The notes beneath the pieces are model-generated. The model did no database searches, was not told the DNA's origin, and saw nothing but the letters and a program-made list of their open reading frames with translations. A stretch of 64,000 bases of DNA from contig NZ_LMEA01000010.1 in assembly GCF_001425235.1 (NCBI RefSeq), positions 192,275 to 256,274 on the forward strand, in the 5' to 3' direction. Positions within the stretch are counted from its first letter, which is position 1, and every line of letters starts with the position of its first letter. The position numbers and the translations under genes were made by a program. This DNA comes from Devosia sp. Root413D1. GTDB taxonomy: Bacteria > Pseudomonadota > Alphaproteobacteria > Rhizobiales > Devosiaceae. Positions 54,398 to 63,940 of this stretch are shown here, one piece after another.

Positions 54398-55993
54398 ATG
54401 AACGCCCTGACCGCCACGGCGCCTGCCGCAAACCTGCTGCCCTACCAGTCGCGCCGGACTTTCGCGATCATCTCGCACCCGGACGCCGGCAAGACTACGC
54501 TGACCGAAAAGCTGCTGGCCTCGTCGGGCGCCATTCAGCAGGCGGGGCAGGTGCGGCACCGCGCCAACCAGCGCGCCACTCGCTCGGACTGGATGGAGAT
54601 CGAGCGGCAGCGCGGCATCTCGATCACCTCCTCGGTGATGACCTTCGAGCACCTGGGGCTGACCTTCAACCTGCTCGATACCCCCGGTCACTCAGACTTC
54701 TCCGAGGATACCTACCGCACCCTCACCGCGGTCGACGCCGCCATCATGGTGATCGACGTCGCCAAGGGCATCGAAGCGCAGACGTTGAAGCTGTTCGAGG
54801 TCTGCCGGCTGCGCGACATCCCGATCATCACCTTTGCCAACAAGGTCGACCGCGAAGGCAAGGATCCGGTGGAGATTCTCGACGAGATCGCCTCGACCCT
54901 GGCGCTCGACGTCTCGCCGGTGGTCTGGCCGCTGGGTGGTGGCGTCGACTTCAAGGGCATTGTCGATCTCACGGCTGGCGTGGTGAAGCGGCCGAATGGC
55001 GAGGTCTGGAAGACCTTCACCAATGTCGAGGAGCTCGCGCGCGACAACGAGTTCGCCACGGATCCGGTGATCATGGCCAGCCTCGAGAATCTCGAGCTGG
55101 CCCGCGCCGGCTTTCCGGCCTTCGATCATGAGATCTACCTCGCCGGCCACCTGACGCCGGTGATCTTCGGTTCGGCGCTGAAGTCGGTTTCGGTGCCCGA
55201 GATGCTGGCGGCGCTTGGCGCCTGGGCGCCCGAGCCGCGGCCGCAGCCGGCCGAACCCAAGCCGATCGAGCCTGACGATCCCAAGGTTTCGGGCTTCGTG
55301 TTCAAGGTGCAGGCCAACATGGACGCCAACCACCGCGACCGTATTGCCTTCGTGCGACTGAGCTCGGGCACGTTCAAGCGCGGCATGCGGCTGAAGAACG
55401 TGCGCACCGGCAAGGACATGGCGGTATCGAACCCGATGTTCTTTTTCGGACACGATCGCGAACTGGCCGAGGAAGCGGTGGCCGGCGATATCGTCGGCAT
55501 CCCCAACCATGGCGCGCTGAGCGTCGGCGACACCCTCACCGAGGGCGCCAACATCAAGGTAACGGGCATCCCGAACTTCGCGCCGGAAATCATCCGTCGC
55601 GTCCGCCTCACTGATCCGATGAAGGCCAAGCAACTGGCCAAGGCGCTGAGCGATCTCGCCGAAGAGGGGGTGGCGCAGATCTTCCGCCGCATGGTCGGCG
55701 CCGACTACATCGTCGGCGTGGTGGGGCAGCTGCAGCTCGAAGTGCTGCAGAGCCGCATCAACTCCGAATACAACGTGCCGATCAGCTTCGAGTCGATCAA
55801 CTTCGAGCTGGCGCGCTGGATCGTCTCCGAGGACAAGGCCGAGCTCGCCCGCTTCATCTCCACCAACAAGCTGGAGATGGCCGAGGACAAGTATGGCGAC
55901 CCGGTCTATCTCGCCCAATCCACCTGGTGGCTCGGCCGCGCCGAGCGGGATTACCCCAAGGTGCAGTTCCTGACCACGAAGGAACGGCATTAG
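54398..55993 (+). CDS. prfC: Peptide chain release factor 3
   Basis: 531-aa GTPase that removes RF1/RF2 from the ribosome after termination. G1 is SHPDAGKTT (Lys32), G3 DTPGHSDFSEDTYRTL, G4 NKVDRE; switch I ERQRGISITSS. The C-terminal DPMKAKQLAKALSDLAEEGVAQIF and VGQLQLEVLQSRI are typical of RF3 rather than EF-G or TypA. Length normal. Transcribed alone, after the terminator of barrel gene 5. Confidence 0.96.
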   Translation: MNALTATAPAANLLPYQSRRTFAIISHPDAGKTTLTEKLLASSGAIQQAGQVRHRANQRATRSDWMEIERQRGISITSSVMTFEHLGLTFNLLDTPGHSDFSEDTYRTLTAVDAAIMVIDVAKGIEAQTLKLFEVCRLRDIPIITFANKVDREGKDPVEILDEIASTLALDVSPVVWPLGGGVDFKGIVDLTAGVVKRPNGEVWKTFTNVEELARDNEFATDPVIMASLENLELARAGFPAFDHEIYLAGHLTPVIFGSALKSVSVPEMLAALGAWAPEPRPQPAEPKPIEPDDPKVSGFVFKVQANMDANHRDRIAFVRLSSGTFKRGMRLKNVRTGKDMAVSNPMFFFGHDRELAEEAVAGDIVGIPNHGALSVGDTLTEGANIKVTGIPNFAPEIIRRVRLTDPMKAKQLAKALSDLAEEGVAQIFRRMVGADYIVGVVGQLQLEVLQSRINSEYNVPISFESINFELARWIVSEDKAELARFISTNKLEMAEDKYGDPVYLAQSTWWLGRAERDYPKVQFLTTKERH

Positions 55994-56060
55994 GCGCGTC
56001 CGCCGATAGGGCCTGCACCGGCCGGTGGTTGGGCCCGATCCTAGACCCCACCCACCGACT

Positions 56061-56138
56061 GTCATCCCAGCGAAAGCTGGGACCCAACTCGCCCCCTGCG
56101 CCAGCTGATGGATGGGTCCCAGCTTTCGCTGGGATGAC
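56061..56138. repeat. Family A palindromic repeat, copy 7
   Basis: GTCAT (56061) to ATGAC (56138). Both arms perfect: CCCAGCGAAAGCTGGG and CCCAGCTTTCGCTGGG, and the flanks GACCCA/TGGGTC extend the pairing. Lies between prfC and the ABC exporter gene, both on the plus strand. Confidence 0.9.
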
Positions 56139-56219
56139 ACCTGGTGTGTTGGGAAACCCCGTGCCCTCCATCATCCCTCGCAGGCTCCAGCCAAACCCTT
56201 CCACCGCCTTGTGATCTCC

Positions 56220-57962
56220 ATGATCGAACCCTATCTCCGCCGGGCGAGCGGGGAGGGGCTGATGGCGGGCGAGTGGGCACTGATAGCGGCGCCGGTGCGC
56301 GCCATCTACGGCCGGTTCTGGCGGGAATCCCGGTTGGCGCTGGGCGGCATCACGCTGATGGTGCTGCTCGCGGCGCTCGGCCAGGTGGCAACGCCATACC
56401 TGTTTTCCCGGTTGATCGACCAGCTGAATGCCAACCTGGTGCCCGCGGGCATCGTCATGGCGTTCGTCGTCTATGCGATCCTGCGCGGCGCTTCGAGCGC
56501 GGTGTCGCAGGCCACGCAATACATGGCCTGGGGCGTGGCGCAGGGGCTCAACTTCATCGTCGGCACCAGCTTTTTCGAGCGCATCCTCAACAAGCGGGTG
56601 GCGTTCTTCATCGAGCACAATCCGGTGGAGATCCAGAAGGCGCGCTCCGAGGGCGAGCGTTCGCTGTTCATCTTCGTGCAGCTGGGGATCATCGTCTTCC
56701 TGCCGGCGCTGCTCGGCATCGTGCTCGGCGTCGGCGTCTTGGGAGCAGTGATCAATCTCGAGATCGTCGCCATCGTCCTCGTTTATGGCGCGGCCTTCAT
56801 CACCTTCACCTATTTCGCCAACCGCTGGACGCGGCCGTTTCTCGATAAGGCCATCGAGGCCGACCAGGAGAATGCAGCCTTTGTCGGCAACGCCATCAAC
56901 GCCATGGAAACGCTGCGCTATTTCAACGGCGACAAGTGGATCGGCGATAATTTCGCGCGGAAAGCCGGCGAAGTGCGCGGCGCCTGGCGGCAATGGACCG
57001 TCCGGCACCTGAGCTATGCCTTCGGCTTTGGCGCGGCGCTGGCGGTGCAACTGGCGGTGACCTTCCTGCTGCTCATTCCGCGCTACGAGGCCGGCCAGCT
57101 CAGCGTCGGCGATATCGTGCTGATCAATACGCTGATGATCCAGCTCAACCAGCCGTTCGAGATGATCGGCTCGGCCATCGACGATATCGTGCGCGCCTAT
57201 TCCGGCTTTCTGCCGTTCGCCCGGATGTGGGCTGAACCGGAGGACCAGGACGCTGCAGGCCGCCTGGCGGTCGGGTCGGGCCGGCTGGAGTTCGCCCATG
57301 TCGGCCATCGCTATGGCGAGACGCCGGTGGTCGAGGACGTCAGCTTTGTCGCCGAGCGCGGACGGCTGACCTTCATCACCGGCCCGACCGGGGCCGGCAA
57401 GTCGACGCTGTTCAAGCTGGCGCTGAAAGCGCTGGAGCCGGAGCAGGGGACGATCACGGTCGACGGCACTGATCTCAGCACCGTCGGCCGCGCCAGCTGG
57501 TATGCGGCGATCGGTGTGGTGCCGCAGGAGGTGATGCTGCTCAACGATACGCTCGCGGCCAACATCGTCCTCGGCCGCGAGCGCGATGCTGCAAAGCTCG
57601 AGCGCGCCACTCGGCTGGCCTCGATCCACAAGTTCATCACCGGCCTGCCGGAAGGCTTCGAAACCACTGTGGGCGAGCGCGGGCTGAAGCTCTCGGGTGG
57701 CGAGCGGCAGCGCATCGCCATCGCCCGCGCGCTCTACGACAGCCCGGAGTTCCTGTTTCTCGACGAGGCCAGCTCCGCCCTCGACGAGGCGACCGAGGCG
57801 GCGATCATGGCGGAGCTGCGCACGCTCAGCGCCGACACCACCATCATCGCCATCACCCACCGCAAGTCGGTGATCACTGACGCCGATACAGTCGTCCGCC
57901 TAAAGGCGAGGAAGCCGAGAGGCGAAAGCGCTTTGCAGGGCACTATCGGCCCGGCTATCTGA
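56220..57962 (+). CDS. ABC exporter half-transporter (ABCB/Atm1-MsbA type)
   Basis: 580 aa, a fused membrane and ATPase half-transporter acting as a homodimer. Six membrane spans lie at about residues 30-320 (ALGGITLMVLLAALGQVATPYLFSRLIDQL first). The nucleotide-binding domain follows: Walker A GPTGAGKST (about 388-396), Q-loop VVPQEVMLLNDTLAANI, signature LKLSGGERQRIAIARAL (about 489), Walker B FLFLDEASSALDE, switch His in ITHRKS. Substrate unknown; lipid or peptide export are both possible. Start ATG 56220; upstream frame runs through the family A repeat and is rejected. Confidence 0.9.
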   Translation: MIEPYLRRASGEGLMAGEWALIAAPVRAIYGRFWRESRLALGGITLMVLLAALGQVATPYLFSRLIDQLNANLVPAGIVMAFVVYAILRGASSAVSQATQYMAWGVAQGLNFIVGTSFFERILNKRVAFFIEHNPVEIQKARSEGERSLFIFVQLGIIVFLPALLGIVLGVGVLGAVINLEIVAIVLVYGAAFITFTYFANRWTRPFLDKAIEADQENAAFVGNAINAMETLRYFNGDKWIGDNFARKAGEVRGAWRQWTVRHLSYAFGFGAALAVQLAVTFLLLIPRYEAGQLSVGDIVLINTLMIQLNQPFEMIGSAIDDIVRAYSGFLPFARMWAEPEDQDAAGRLAVGSGRLEFAHVGHRYGETPVVEDVSFVAERGRLTFITGPTGAGKSTLFKLALKALEPEQGTITVDGTDLSTVGRASWYAAIGVVPQEVMLLNDTLAANIVLGRERDAAKLERATRLASIHKFITGLPEGFETTVGERGLKLSGGERQRIAIARALYDSPEFLFLDEASSALDEATEAAIMAELRTLSADTTIIAITHRKSVITDADTVVRLKARKPRGESALQGTIGPAI

Positions 57963-57987
57963 GGTACGTGAACAGGGGAGTGAATGG

Positions 57988-58968
57988 ATGAACAGGCGCA
58001 AACTCGGCAAGACCGGCTACGAGGTCTCGGAGATCGGGCTTGGCACCTGGCAACTGGGCGAGAGCTTCGGTTCGCTCAACGACGAGACCGCGGCTGAAAT
58101 CCTGAAGACGGCGCGCAATGTCGAGGTGAATTTCTGGGATACCGCCGACGTCTATGGCGGCGGGCAGTCGGAGCGGCGGATCGGCGAGTTCAAGGACAAG
58201 AAGGGCGTGTTCGTTGCCACCAAGCTCGGGCGCAACGGCGAGATCTTCCCCAACAAGACCGGCTACAACAAGAAGAACATCAAGGAGAGCCTAGCCGGCT
58301 CCCTGAAGCGGCTCGGCGTCGAGACGCTCGACCTGGCGCAGCTTCACACCATCCCCACCGACGTGCTGCGTGACGGCGAAGTCTTCACCATCATGGACGA
58401 CCTGCGCGATGCCGGGATGATGCGGAACTGGGGCGCCAGCGTCGAGAATGTCGAGGAGGCGCTGCTGGCGATGAAGTCGGATGGCTGCACGACGCTGCAG
58501 ATCATCTTCAACCTGTTCCGGCAGGACTATATCACCGAGGTGTTCCCGACTGCCACCAAGCGCAATGTCGGCATCATCGTCCGGCTGCCGCTGGCCTCGG
58601 GCCTGCTCTCGGGCAAGTGGAACAAGGACACCAAGTTCGCCGATAGCGACCACCGCAACTTCAACGCCAACGGCGAGAAGTTCAACGTCGGCGAGACCTT
58701 CTCAGGCCTGCCGTTCGACAAGGGCGTCGGCTTTGCCGAACAGCTCAAGCAGATGGTGCCTTCGGGTATCCCGCTCAGCCAGTTCGCGCTGCGCTGGATC
58801 CTCGACCAGCCGGCAGTATCGACGATCATCGCCGGCGTGACGCGGCCGGACCAGTTGCGCGCCAATGTCGACGCGACCAAGCGCGAGCCGGTGGAACCGG
58901 CTTTGGCCGAGGAACTGGCGGGCTGGTACCAGGACAAGGTGCGACCGGAGATCCGTGGGCGGATCTAG
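57988..58968 (+). CDS. Aldo/keto reductase
   Basis: 326-aa NADPH-dependent oxidoreductase with TIM-barrel fold. Catalytic tetrad: Asp and Tyr in NFWDTADVYGGG (about residues 47-58), Lys in VATKLGRNGE, His in LAQLHTIP. The NADP-binding end is ALRWILDQPAVSTIIAGVTRPDQLRANVDA. Closest in feel to the YdhF/aryl-alcohol dehydrogenase-like clade; substrate unknown. It starts 25 bases after the ABC exporter stop on the same strand and may be cotranscribed. Confidence 0.9.
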   Translation: MNRRKLGKTGYEVSEIGLGTWQLGESFGSLNDETAAEILKTARNVEVNFWDTADVYGGGQSERRIGEFKDKKGVFVATKLGRNGEIFPNKTGYNKKNIKESLAGSLKRLGVETLDLAQLHTIPTDVLRDGEVFTIMDDLRDAGMMRNWGASVENVEEALLAMKSDGCTTLQIIFNLFRQDYITEVFPTATKRNVGIIVRLPLASGLLSGKWNKDTKFADSDHRNFNANGEKFNVGETFSGLPFDKGVGFAEQLKQMVPSGIPLSQFALRWILDQPAVSTIIAGVTRPDQLRANVDATKREPVEPALAEELAGWYQDKVRPEIRGRI

Positions 58969-59005
58969 GACGCGTTGCCAGGGGGGCTGTGCCGGTGGCT
59001 GTGGA

Positions 59006-59107
59006 CCCCCACCCCTGTCCCCTCCCCGCAAGGGGGAGGGAGACGCCTACACCGGCCTCAGTGTTTTGGTCACCCTCCCCCTTGCGGGGAGGGGACAGGG
59101 GTGGGGG
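59006..59107. repeat. Family B inverted repeat, copy 2
   Basis: Perfect 35-bp inverted arms (59006-59040 and 59073-59107), core CCACCCCTGTCCCCTCCCC and its mirror, with GTGGCTGTGGA before and CAGCCCACACCGG after, as in the copy at 10583. The repeat and its flanks occupy most of the gap between the aldo/keto reductase and the peptidase gene. Confidence 0.92.
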
Positions 59108-59222
59108 CAGCCCACACCGGTGTCTGCGCGAGCCTCCCACCTCCCCATCCGCCTAGCCCCCCTTCCATCCAGTGCCGCCGCTGCCTAAGTTAGCCGCACC
59201 CTCCCACCACCTTGAGTACCCC

Positions 59223-62141
59223 ATGTCCGAACATCCCGCCTTCGAACTCGTCCGCGAGCAGCAGATCGGGGAGATCAGTTCGCTGGCCAAGCTCTATCGG
59301 CACAAGCGGACCGGGGCGGAGGTGCTGAGCCTCATCAATGACGATGAGAACAAGGTGTTCGGCGTGACGCTGAAGACCCCGCCGGAGGATTCGACCGGCG
59401 TCGCACATATTCTCGAGCATTCGGTGCTGTGCGGTTCCCGCAAGTACCCGGTGAAGAAGCCGTTCGTGGAGCTGCTGAAGGGCTCGCTCCACACCTTCCT
59501 CAACGCCATGACCTTCTCCGACAAGACCGCCTATCCGGTGGCGTCGCAGAACCTCAAGGATTTCTACAACCTGGTCGATGTCTATCTCGACGCGGTGTAC
59601 TTCCCGCTGATCAGCGAGGACACGTTCCGGCAGGAAGGCTGGCACTACGAGCTCGATTCCACCCAGGGGCCGATGGTCTACAAGGGTGTGGTGTTCAACG
59701 AGATGAAGGGCGCCTATTCCTCCGCTGCCGCGGTGCTGGGCAAGGTCAGCCAGCTGTCGCTCTACCCCGACACCACCTACGGGGTGAATTCGGGCGGCGA
59801 CCCCAAGGCCATCCCCGACCTCACCTACGAATATTTCAAGAACTTCCATTCGAAGTACTATCACCCGTCCAACTCGCGCGTCGTATTCTACGGCGATGAC
59901 GATCCGGCGCAGCGCCTCGCCATCCTCGAGGAGTATTTCAGCCAGTTCGAGCGCATCGACCCCAAGGCCGAAATCGCTATCCAGCCACGCTGGAGCGCGC
60001 CGCGCTCGCTGCACGAGACCTATGCCGCGAGCGAAGCCGAGGCCGGCAAGAAGACCGCCATGGTATCGGTCAACTGGATGCTCGACGAGATCACCGACCC
60101 TGAACTGGCACTGTCGCTCAACGTGCTCGAGTCCGTGCTGGTCGGCACCTCCGCTGCACCGCTGCGGAAGGCGATGATCGATTCCGGGCTCGGCGAAGGC
60201 CTGACCGGCTCGGGCCTCGCCGATGGTATCCGCCAACCCTATTTCACCTTCGGGCTCAAGGGCATCGAGGACGATGCCGGCGATAAGGTCGAGCAGCTGA
60301 TCATCTCGACGCTCGAGCAGCTCAGCGCCGAGGGGATCGACCCCAAGACCATCGAAGCGGCCATGAACACCACCGAGTTCGGGCTCAGGGAGAACAATAC
60401 CGGTTCGTTCCCGCGCGGCATCGCGCTGATGTTCCGCGCCATGGGCACCTGGCTCTATGGCGGCGACCCGCTGGAGCCGCTGAGCTTCGAGGTGCCGCTC
60501 GCCGCGATCAAGGCCAGGCTCGCCGCCGGCGAGCGCGTCTTCGAGACGCTGATCAAGACCCACATCCTCGACAACAAGCACCGCTCGACCGTGCTGCTCA
60601 CCGCCGACCCCAACAAGGCGGCAGCGGAAGCCGCCGAGGAGCGGGCGCGGCTCGACAGGGCGCAGCAGTCGCTCGATGCCGCCGGCATCGCTGAGGTGGC
60701 CGAGCAGACCCGCCACCTCAAGGAATTGCAGAACGAGGTCGATGCGCCGGAGGCGCTGGCCAGGATCCCGACGCTGACACTCGAGGACCTGCCGCGCGCC
60801 AACAAGGCGATCCCGATCGCCAAGGAAGAGCTCGAAGGCGTCACGCTGTTCAGCCACGACCTGCCGACCAATGGCGTGGTCTATCTCGATCTCGGCTTCA
60901 ACCTCACGGCGCTGCCGGGGCGGCTGTTGCCCTACCTGCCGCTGTTCACCCGGGCGCTGACCCAGACCGGCACCGGCAGCGAAGATTTCGTCTCTCTGAC
61001 CCAGCGCATCGGTCGCACCACCGGCGGCGTCGGCGCCAGCCGCTGGAACTCGACCCGTCGGGACGGGGTGGGCACCGCGGCCTGGATGTTCGTCCGCGGC
61101 AAGGCGACGCCGGATCATGTCGGCGACATGCTGTCGATCATGCGCGACGTGCTGACCGACGCGCGGCTCGACAACCGCGAGCGCATCCGCCAGATGGTGC
61201 TGGAGTCGAAGGCTGGCTTCGAAAGCTCGCTGGCCGGCATGGGCAACGGCATCGTGTCGATGCGGGTGCGCGCCGGGTTCAGCGAGGCCGACTGGCTCAA
61301 CGAGAAGCTCGGCGGCGTCAGCCACTATTTCTTCCTCAAGGATCTGGCGGCACAGATCGACGGCAACTGGCCGGCGGTGCAGGCGGCGCTCGAGGAGATC
61401 CGTACGCTGCTGATCGGCCGTACCGGGATGATCGTCAACGTCACCGCCGACAGTTTTGCCATCGCGGCGCTGAAGCCGGAACTGGCGACGTTCATCGCGG
61501 CTTTGCCGGCTGGTGCTGGCCCCTCGACTGAAGGTTGGGGATTCGTCGCCGGTCCGCAATCGGAAGGCCTGACCTTCCCCGGCCAGGTCAATTACGTGGC
61601 CAAGGGCGCCAACCTCAAGGCGCTCGGGTTCGAGCCCACCGGCGGCACCGCAGTCGCCATCAAGCACCTCAACACCACATATCTGTGGGACAAGGTGCGG
61701 GTGCAGGGCGGCGCCTATGGCGGCTCGTCCGGGCTCGATCCATTCGCCGGCACCTTCGCCTTCACTTCGTATCGCGATCCGAACCTCGTCGACACCATCG
61801 ATGTCTACGACAAGGCCTCGACCTTCCTCAAAGGCGGGGTAGGGGAGCAGGATCTGGTGCGCTCGGTGATCGGCGTCATCGGCTCAGTCGACACCTACCG
61901 GCTGCCCGACGCCAAAGGCTTCACCGCGCTGGTCTGGGAACTCACCGGCGACAGTGAAGACGCCCGCCAGAAGCGCCGCGAGGAAATCCTCGGCGCCTCC
62001 AGCCGAGACTTCAAGGCGCTTGGCGAGGCGCTGGATCAGGTTGCCCGCAGCGGCCAGGTGGTGGTGCTCGGGTCGGAGAAGGCGATCAAGGCGGCCAACG
62101 ACGAGCGCGGGAATTTCCTCAAGGTGACGAAGGTTCTGTAG
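59223..62141 (+). CDS. M16C zinc peptidase, PreP/Cym1-like
   Basis: 972 aa, the length of the M16C presequence-protease group. Inverted zinc motif HILEH (His62, Glu65, His66) follows DDENKVFGVTLKTPPEDSTGVA; the distal zinc Glu is in FNEMKGAYSS. Contains the N-terminal catalytic and inactive domains, a helical hinge (about residues 480-540, EERARLDRAQQSLDAAG) and two C-terminal domains. No signal peptide, so probably cytoplasmic degradation of short unstructured peptides. Start at ATG 59223, four bases after a weak site; the frame upstream has no family match. Confidence 0.92.
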   Translation: MSEHPAFELVREQQIGEISSLAKLYRHKRTGAEVLSLINDDENKVFGVTLKTPPEDSTGVAHILEHSVLCGSRKYPVKKPFVELLKGSLHTFLNAMTFSDKTAYPVASQNLKDFYNLVDVYLDAVYFPLISEDTFRQEGWHYELDSTQGPMVYKGVVFNEMKGAYSSAAAVLGKVSQLSLYPDTTYGVNSGGDPKAIPDLTYEYFKNFHSKYYHPSNSRVVFYGDDDPAQRLAILEEYFSQFERIDPKAEIAIQPRWSAPRSLHETYAASEAEAGKKTAMVSVNWMLDEITDPELALSLNVLESVLVGTSAAPLRKAMIDSGLGEGLTGSGLADGIRQPYFTFGLKGIEDDAGDKVEQLIISTLEQLSAEGIDPKTIEAAMNTTEFGLRENNTGSFPRGIALMFRAMGTWLYGGDPLEPLSFEVPLAAIKARLAAGERVFETLIKTHILDNKHRSTVLLTADPNKAAAEAAEERARLDRAQQSLDAAGIAEVAEQTRHLKELQNEVDAPEALARIPTLTLEDLPRANKAIPIAKEELEGVTLFSHDLPTNGVVYLDLGFNLTALPGRLLPYLPLFTRALTQTGTGSEDFVSLTQRIGRTTGGVGASRWNSTRRDGVGTAAWMFVRGKATPDHVGDMLSIMRDVLTDARLDNRERIRQMVLESKAGFESSLAGMGNGIVSMRVRAGFSEADWLNEKLGGVSHYFFLKDLAAQIDGNWPAVQAALEEIRTLLIGRTGMIVNVTADSFAIAALKPELATFIAALPAGAGPSTEGWGFVAGPQSEGLTFPGQVNYVAKGANLKALGFEPTGGTAVAIKHLNTTYLWDKVRVQGGAYGGSSGLDPFAGTFAFTSYRDPNLVDTIDVYDKASTFLKGGVGEQDLVRSVIGVIGSVDTYRLPDAKGFTALVWELTGDSEDARQKRREEILGASSRDFKALGEALDQVARSGQVVVLGSEKAIKAANDERGNFLKVTKVL

Positions 62142-62176
62142 TTCGTTTGGGAGGAAGATTCGCTCCCACCCTCGAT

Positions 62177-62254
62177 GTCATCCCAGCGAAAGCTGGGACC
62201 CAACTCGCAGCCCGCGCCAGCGGAAGAATGGGTCCCAGCTTTCGCTGGGATGAC
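62177..62254. repeat. Family A palindromic repeat, copy 8
   Basis: GTCAT (62177) to ATGAC (62254). Arms CCCAGCGAAAGCTGGG and CCCAGCTTTCGCTGGG, nearly identical to copy 7 including the inner GACCCAACTCGC. Located in the convergent gap between the peptidase and the cNMP-domain gene. Confidence 0.9.
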
Positions 62255-62292
62255 ATCTGTGGGTTGGTGACATCGCGGCCTCTACGAGGCCT

Positions 62293-62802
62293 TCAGTCCT
62301 TGTACGCCCCGCCGGTGTCGTCAGTGCCGAACATGTCGGTGCGGGCGATAGTCCTGTAGGTGTTGTCGTCGGCCTGCAGGTGCAGGGCGGAGAGGATCTT
62401 GCCGAGCATGTTCTGCTCGGCCTTGCCGCTATGCTGCCGGCTCAGCTCCACAAGGTAGGCGGAGGTGGCATCGAGCCGGCTCGCCATCAGCCAGGCGAGG
62501 CGGAAGGTCATCGCCTGGTCCTGCTCGAGGTACTTGCGGGCATCCATGATGACGCGGACGGTGGCGTTGCCGTCGGCCCGCACCGTCGCGCTGTTGGGCG
62601 TACCGAGCACCACCGACATCTCACCGACCACCGAGTTCGGCGACGAGATGCTGGCGATGGTAACGCCGTCGCGTTCGACCAGCAGTTGTCCGCTTTCGAG
62701 CACAAATAGATCACCGCCCTCACGGCCCTGCGCGATCAGTATTTCGCCCGGCGCCAATGCGCGCGTCGGCTGGGCTGCGGCCAGTTCGAGCAGGCTCTCC
62801 AT
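62293..62802 (-). CDS. Cyclic-nucleotide-binding-domain protein without HTH
   Basis: 169 aa. One CRP-type cNMP-binding domain (about residues 10-120): GEILIAQGREGGDLFVLESGQLLVERDGV and VVGEMSVVLGTPNSATVRADGNATVRVI, including the FGE-like GEMSV phosphate cassette, where the usual R-S-A is NSATV. The C-terminal helices end without a winged helix, so it is not a DNA-binding CRP. Role unknown; possibly a sensor or regulatory subunit. Divergent from the exonuclease gene. Confidence 0.8.
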   Translation of the reverse strand: MESLLELAAAQPTRALAPGEILIAQGREGGDLFVLESGQLLVERDGVTIASISSPNSVVGEMSVVLGTPNSATVRADGNATVRVIMDARKYLEQDQAMTFRLAWLMASRLDATSAYLVELSRQHSGKAEQNMLGKILSALHLQADDNTYRTIARTDMFGTDDTGGAYKD

Positions 62803-62914
62803 TATCGGCTCCGTTGATTGTCAGCGCAGCCTATTCGGTGAAATGCAACCGGGATAGGGTTCCGCCGTTGATTTTCCTGCGTCGTTCCGGATTGGAGGAA
62901 GTACTTTAGTCCAG

Positions 62915-63940
62915 ATGGCTTCCCCGTTCCTCGATCGCGACCTCTACGTCCGCCCCATCGACGCCTATATCGATCCCCCGGTGCCCCGGGCCCGGGCGAT
63001 CATCACCCATGGCCATGCCGATCACGCCCGCTCGGGTCACGGTGCAGTGCTGGCGACGCCCGATACCATCGCCATCATGAAAGCTCGCTATGGCGAAGAC
63101 TCGGCCCAACAGTTCCAGCCACTCGAGTTCGATACGCCGTTGCAGGTCGACGACGTCACCATCACGCTGAAGCCGGCCGGCCACATCCTCGGCTCGGCGC
63201 AGGTGCTGATGCAGCACCAGGGCCAGCGCATCGTCGTCACCGGCGACTATAAGCGGCTGCCCGATCGGACGGCGCAGCCGTTCGAGCTGGTCGAATGCGA
63301 CCTGCTGGTCACCGAGGCGACGTTCGGCCTGCCGGTGTTCCAGCACCCCGATCCGCTCGACGAGATCGGCCGGCTGCTGCGCTCGGCTGCCGCCTTTCCG
63401 GATCGCGCTCATGTCATCGGCTGCTACGCGCTGGGCAAGGCACAGCGCGTGATCTCGCTGCTGCGCGACGCCGGCTACGACGCGCCGATCTACCTGCACG
63501 GGGCGATGATCCGGCTCTGCGAACTCTACATCGCCCGCGGTATCCTGCTCGGCGAACTGAAGCCAACGCTCGGCACCAGCAAGGCCGAGCTCGCCGGGCA
63601 GATCGTCATCGCGCCGCCCTCCGCCATCAAGGATCGCTGGAGCCGGCGATTGCCCGATCCGGTGCTGGCCGTCGCCTCGGGCTGGATGAGCGTCAAGCAA
63701 CGGGCCCGGCAATCCGGCGTCGAGCTGCCGCTGGTGATCTCCGACCATGCCGACTGGAACGAGCTGCGCCAGACCATTGCCGAAACCAAAGCCGGCAAGG
63801 TCTGGGTGACGCATGGGCGCGAGGATGCGCTGGTCTATCATTGCCGGCAGCAGGGGCTCGAGGCCGAGCCGCTCAACATCCAGGCGTTCGAGGAGGGCGA
63901 AGAGGGCGAACCGGACGCGCGGGGAGAGCTCGAAGAGTGA
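62915..63940 (+). CDS. Ligase-associated DNA exonuclease (metallo-beta-lactamase fold)
   Basis: 341 aa. Metal site THGHADHARSGH (His32, His34, Asp36, His37), then PAGHILGSAQVLM, VVTGDYKR, TEATFG and ISDHADWNEL, the beta-CASP-like order of the TIGR04122 family found next to an ATP-dependent DNA ligase. Probably processes DNA ends for repair. Its stop overlaps the start of the next frame (GTGA at 63937-63940), which encodes the expected ligase. Confidence 0.92.
   Translation: MASPFLDRDLYVRPIDAYIDPPVPRARAIITHGHADHARSGHGAVLATPDTIAIMKARYGEDSAQQFQPLEFDTPLQVDDVTITLKPAGHILGSAQVLMQHQGQRIVVTGDYKRLPDRTAQPFELVECDLLVTEATFGLPVFQHPDPLDEIGRLLRSAAAFPDRAHVIGCYALGKAQRVISLLRDAGYDAPIYLHGAMIRLCELYIARGILLGELKPTLGTSKAELAGQIVIAPPSAIKDRWSRRLPDPVLAVASGWMSVKQRARQSGVELPLVISDHADWNELRQTIAETKAGKVWVTHGREDALVYHCRQQGLEAEPLNIQAFEEGEEGEPDARGELEE

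Noticed and set aside
59190-61667. 825-codon minus-strand frame opposite the M16C peptidase gene
   Set aside because: Composition shadow; the sense frame has the HxxEH motif and family length.
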